The position numbers were made by a program, and so were the translations under genes. From assembly GCA_011605835.1 (NCBI GenBank), contig JAAOZJ010000100.1:1-13245 (forward strand): a DNA stretch of 13,245 nucleotides. The letters run 5' to 3'. The DNA is from Thermoproteota archaeon (GTDB taxonomy: Archaea > Thermoproteota > Methanomethylicia > Nezhaarchaeales > WYZ-LMO8). The notes under the pieces are model-generated. The model made no database searches, was not told the origin of the DNA, and saw only the letters and a list, made by a program, of their open reading frames with translations. Of this stretch, positions 12,698 to 13,245 are shown in pieces. How positions within the stretch are numbered: position 1 is the first letter of the stretch; each line of letters starts with the position of its first letter.

Positions 12698-12892
12698 GAC
12701 CGCGGCGAGCGGTTGGGCCTTTTGTTTCTGATGTGCGAGAAATCCACTCGTTCTGGCCGGCGGCTTGCTTGGAGTTGAGCGTTTTCGCTTAGCAAGACCT
12801 TCTGGCGAAGCAAGGTCTTTTAAGTTCGCAGCGGCTTTTCTTGAAAGCGGGCTCCGCGGGCTGGTCGCCCTAACTTTCAGGCGACGCCGCAT
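12686..12892 (-). CDS. Possible small, very basic protein (68 residues)
   Basis: The ATG at 12892 has an excellent Shine-Dalgarno site, GGGAGG (12905-12900), 7 nt upstream. A TATA-like CTTTTATTC (12949-12941) predicts initiation near 12919. The product is Lys/Arg/Ser/Pro/Ala-rich (begins MRRRLKVRATSPRSPLSRKA, later KRKRSTPSKPP), with no membrane segment or recognised domain; it could bind nucleic acid. Against it, arginine codons are mixed (CGC, CGG, CGA, AGA) and lysine is mostly AAA, unlike neighbours that use AGG and AAG, and the DNA holds strong hairpins. Its stop lies inside the tRNA promoter. It may be a transferred gene, a chance ORF over a structured RNA, or a remnant. Confidence 0.3.
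   Translation of the reverse strand: MRRRLKVRATSPRSPLSRKAAANLKDLASPEGLAKRKRSTPSKPPARTSGFLAHQKQKAQPLAAVVKV
12788..12824. repeat. Strong inverted repeat (12-bp stem)
   Basis: CTTA-GC-AAGACCTT (12788-12801) pairs with AAGGTCTT-T-TAAG (12812-12824). This gives a perfect 8-bp inner stem plus 4 outer pairs across a 2x1 internal loop, with a 10-nt loop. On the plus strand it is followed by TTTTAAG-like bases. It lies in the middle of the 342-base gap between tRNA and winged-helix gene. Confidence 0.55.
12863..12884. repeat. Inverted repeat GTCGCC/GGCGAC
   Basis: GTCGCC is followed after a 10-nt loop by GGCGAC, a perfect 6-bp GC-rich stem. A smaller hairpin GCGG-GCT-CCGC lies just before it (about 12847-12857). 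With the 12788-12824 repeat these make three hairpins in about 100 bases, suggesting either a folded RNA or control elements of the small ORF. Confidence 0.4.
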
Positions 12893-12999
12893 TCGTTCGC
12901 CTCCCTTTTTGCGGTCCACGCAAGAAAAGTTTTAATTGAGAATAAAAGAGAATATCATCTTGAACCTGTGGACTTCTAAAACGATCTAAGGGACCTCCC

Positions 13000-13245
13000 T
13001 TGCTCGAGGAGTTAAGCGCCGACGACATCGCGCTGCTGAGGGCGATGAGCGGATGGAGCAGGATTAGCACGAGGGACCTAATGTCAGTCGTGGGCCTCAA
13101 GAGGACCAAGTTCTACAACTGCATAAACAGGCTCGTGAAGCTCGGCCTCGTGGACAGGGTCATGGCGGGGGAGTATCGGTTGACCGATCGTGGCAGGGTA
13201 TTGGCCGAAAAGCTCGTGGACCTTCGCGAAGTGCCGAGGATACTC
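13000..13245 (+). CDS. Winged helix-turn-helix transcriptional regulator (partial, runs off the right edge)
   Basis: The frame from TTG 13000 to the window end gives 82 residues: LEELSADDIALLRAMSG, then a helix-turn-helix (about 23-50, ISTRDLMSVVGLKRTKFYNCINRLVKLGLV), then a wing and the typical VMAGEYRLTDRGRVLAEKL. This is the archaeal winged-helix (MarR/ArsR/PadR-like) layout. The in-frame stop at 12961-12963 and absence of ATG or GTG before the homologous part make TTG 13000 the most likely start. No clear Shine-Dalgarno site is present. The C-terminus is missing, so any sensor domain is unseen. It is divergent from the possible small basic ORF. Confidence 0.75.
   Translation, partial: MLEELSADDIALLRAMSGWSRISTRDLMSVVGLKRTKFYNCINRLVKLGLVDRVMAGEYRLTDRGRVLAEKLVDLREVPRIL

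Noticed and set aside
12727..12760. Box C/D guide RNA starting at TCTGATGT
   Set aside because: The C box is imperfect and no D box (CTGA) occurs at the expected distance; no internal C'/D' pair was found.
1..13245. CRISPR array, integrase, complete insertion sequence or attachment sites
   Set aside because: No regularly spaced direct repeats, terminal inverted repeats with target duplications, or recombinase motifs were seen. The tRNA gene has no adjacent copy of its 3' end.

Overview
The window looks like part of a thermophilic or hyperthermophilic member of the Thermoproteota (Crenarchaeota), perhaps of Desulfurococcales type. Supporting traits are arginine coded mostly by AGG and isoleucine often by ATA, TATA-type promoters set so close to start codons that several messages look leaderless, TTG start codons, gene pairs with overlapping ends, and typical archaeal families (a KaiC-like ATPase beside its companion regulator, a vitamin-B12-dependent ribonucleotide reductase, a PfkB sugar or nucleoside kinase, a macro domain protein). 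The exact genus cannot be fixed from the sequence alone.

Layout. Bases 1-141 hold a probable end of an upstream gene, an imperfect inverted repeat and a TATA box. Bases 142-2757 (+) are a tightly overlapping three-gene operon for an ABC importer of zinc, manganese or a related metal: binding protein, ATPase and permease. Bases 2754-4028 (-) encode a KaiC/RadA-like ATPase and a helix-turn-helix/coiled-coil partner. Bases 4059-5534 (-) encode the potassium channel subunit TrkH. Divergent from it, 5614-7071 (+) encode the TrkA gate regulator and a MscS-type mechanosensitive channel, so together these form an ion and osmotic balance block. Bases 7191-9818 (+) encode adenosylcobalamin-dependent ribonucleotide reductase followed by the corrinoid adenosyltransferase that makes its cofactor form. 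A macro domain protein (10000-10548, +) and a PfkB-family kinase (10541-11497, -) converge and share their stop codons.

The right part is less ordinary. A 445-base stretch (11498-11942) has a strong minus-strand promoter, a possible leaderless 28-residue ORF and several hairpins. It is followed by an unrecognised 176-residue protein gene (11943-12473, -), a tRNA-Gln(CUG) with CCA encoded (12582-12657, -), a structured stretch with a possible small very basic ORF (12686-12892, -), and the start of a winged-helix regulator that runs off the right edge (13000 onward, +).

No CRISPR array, complete insertion sequence, integrase or phage gene was seen. The best candidates for something undescribed are the promoter-bearing region 11498-11942, the orphan gene beside it with an almost identical promoter core, the structured region next to the winged-helix gene, and a possible antitoxin relic at 9847-9892.
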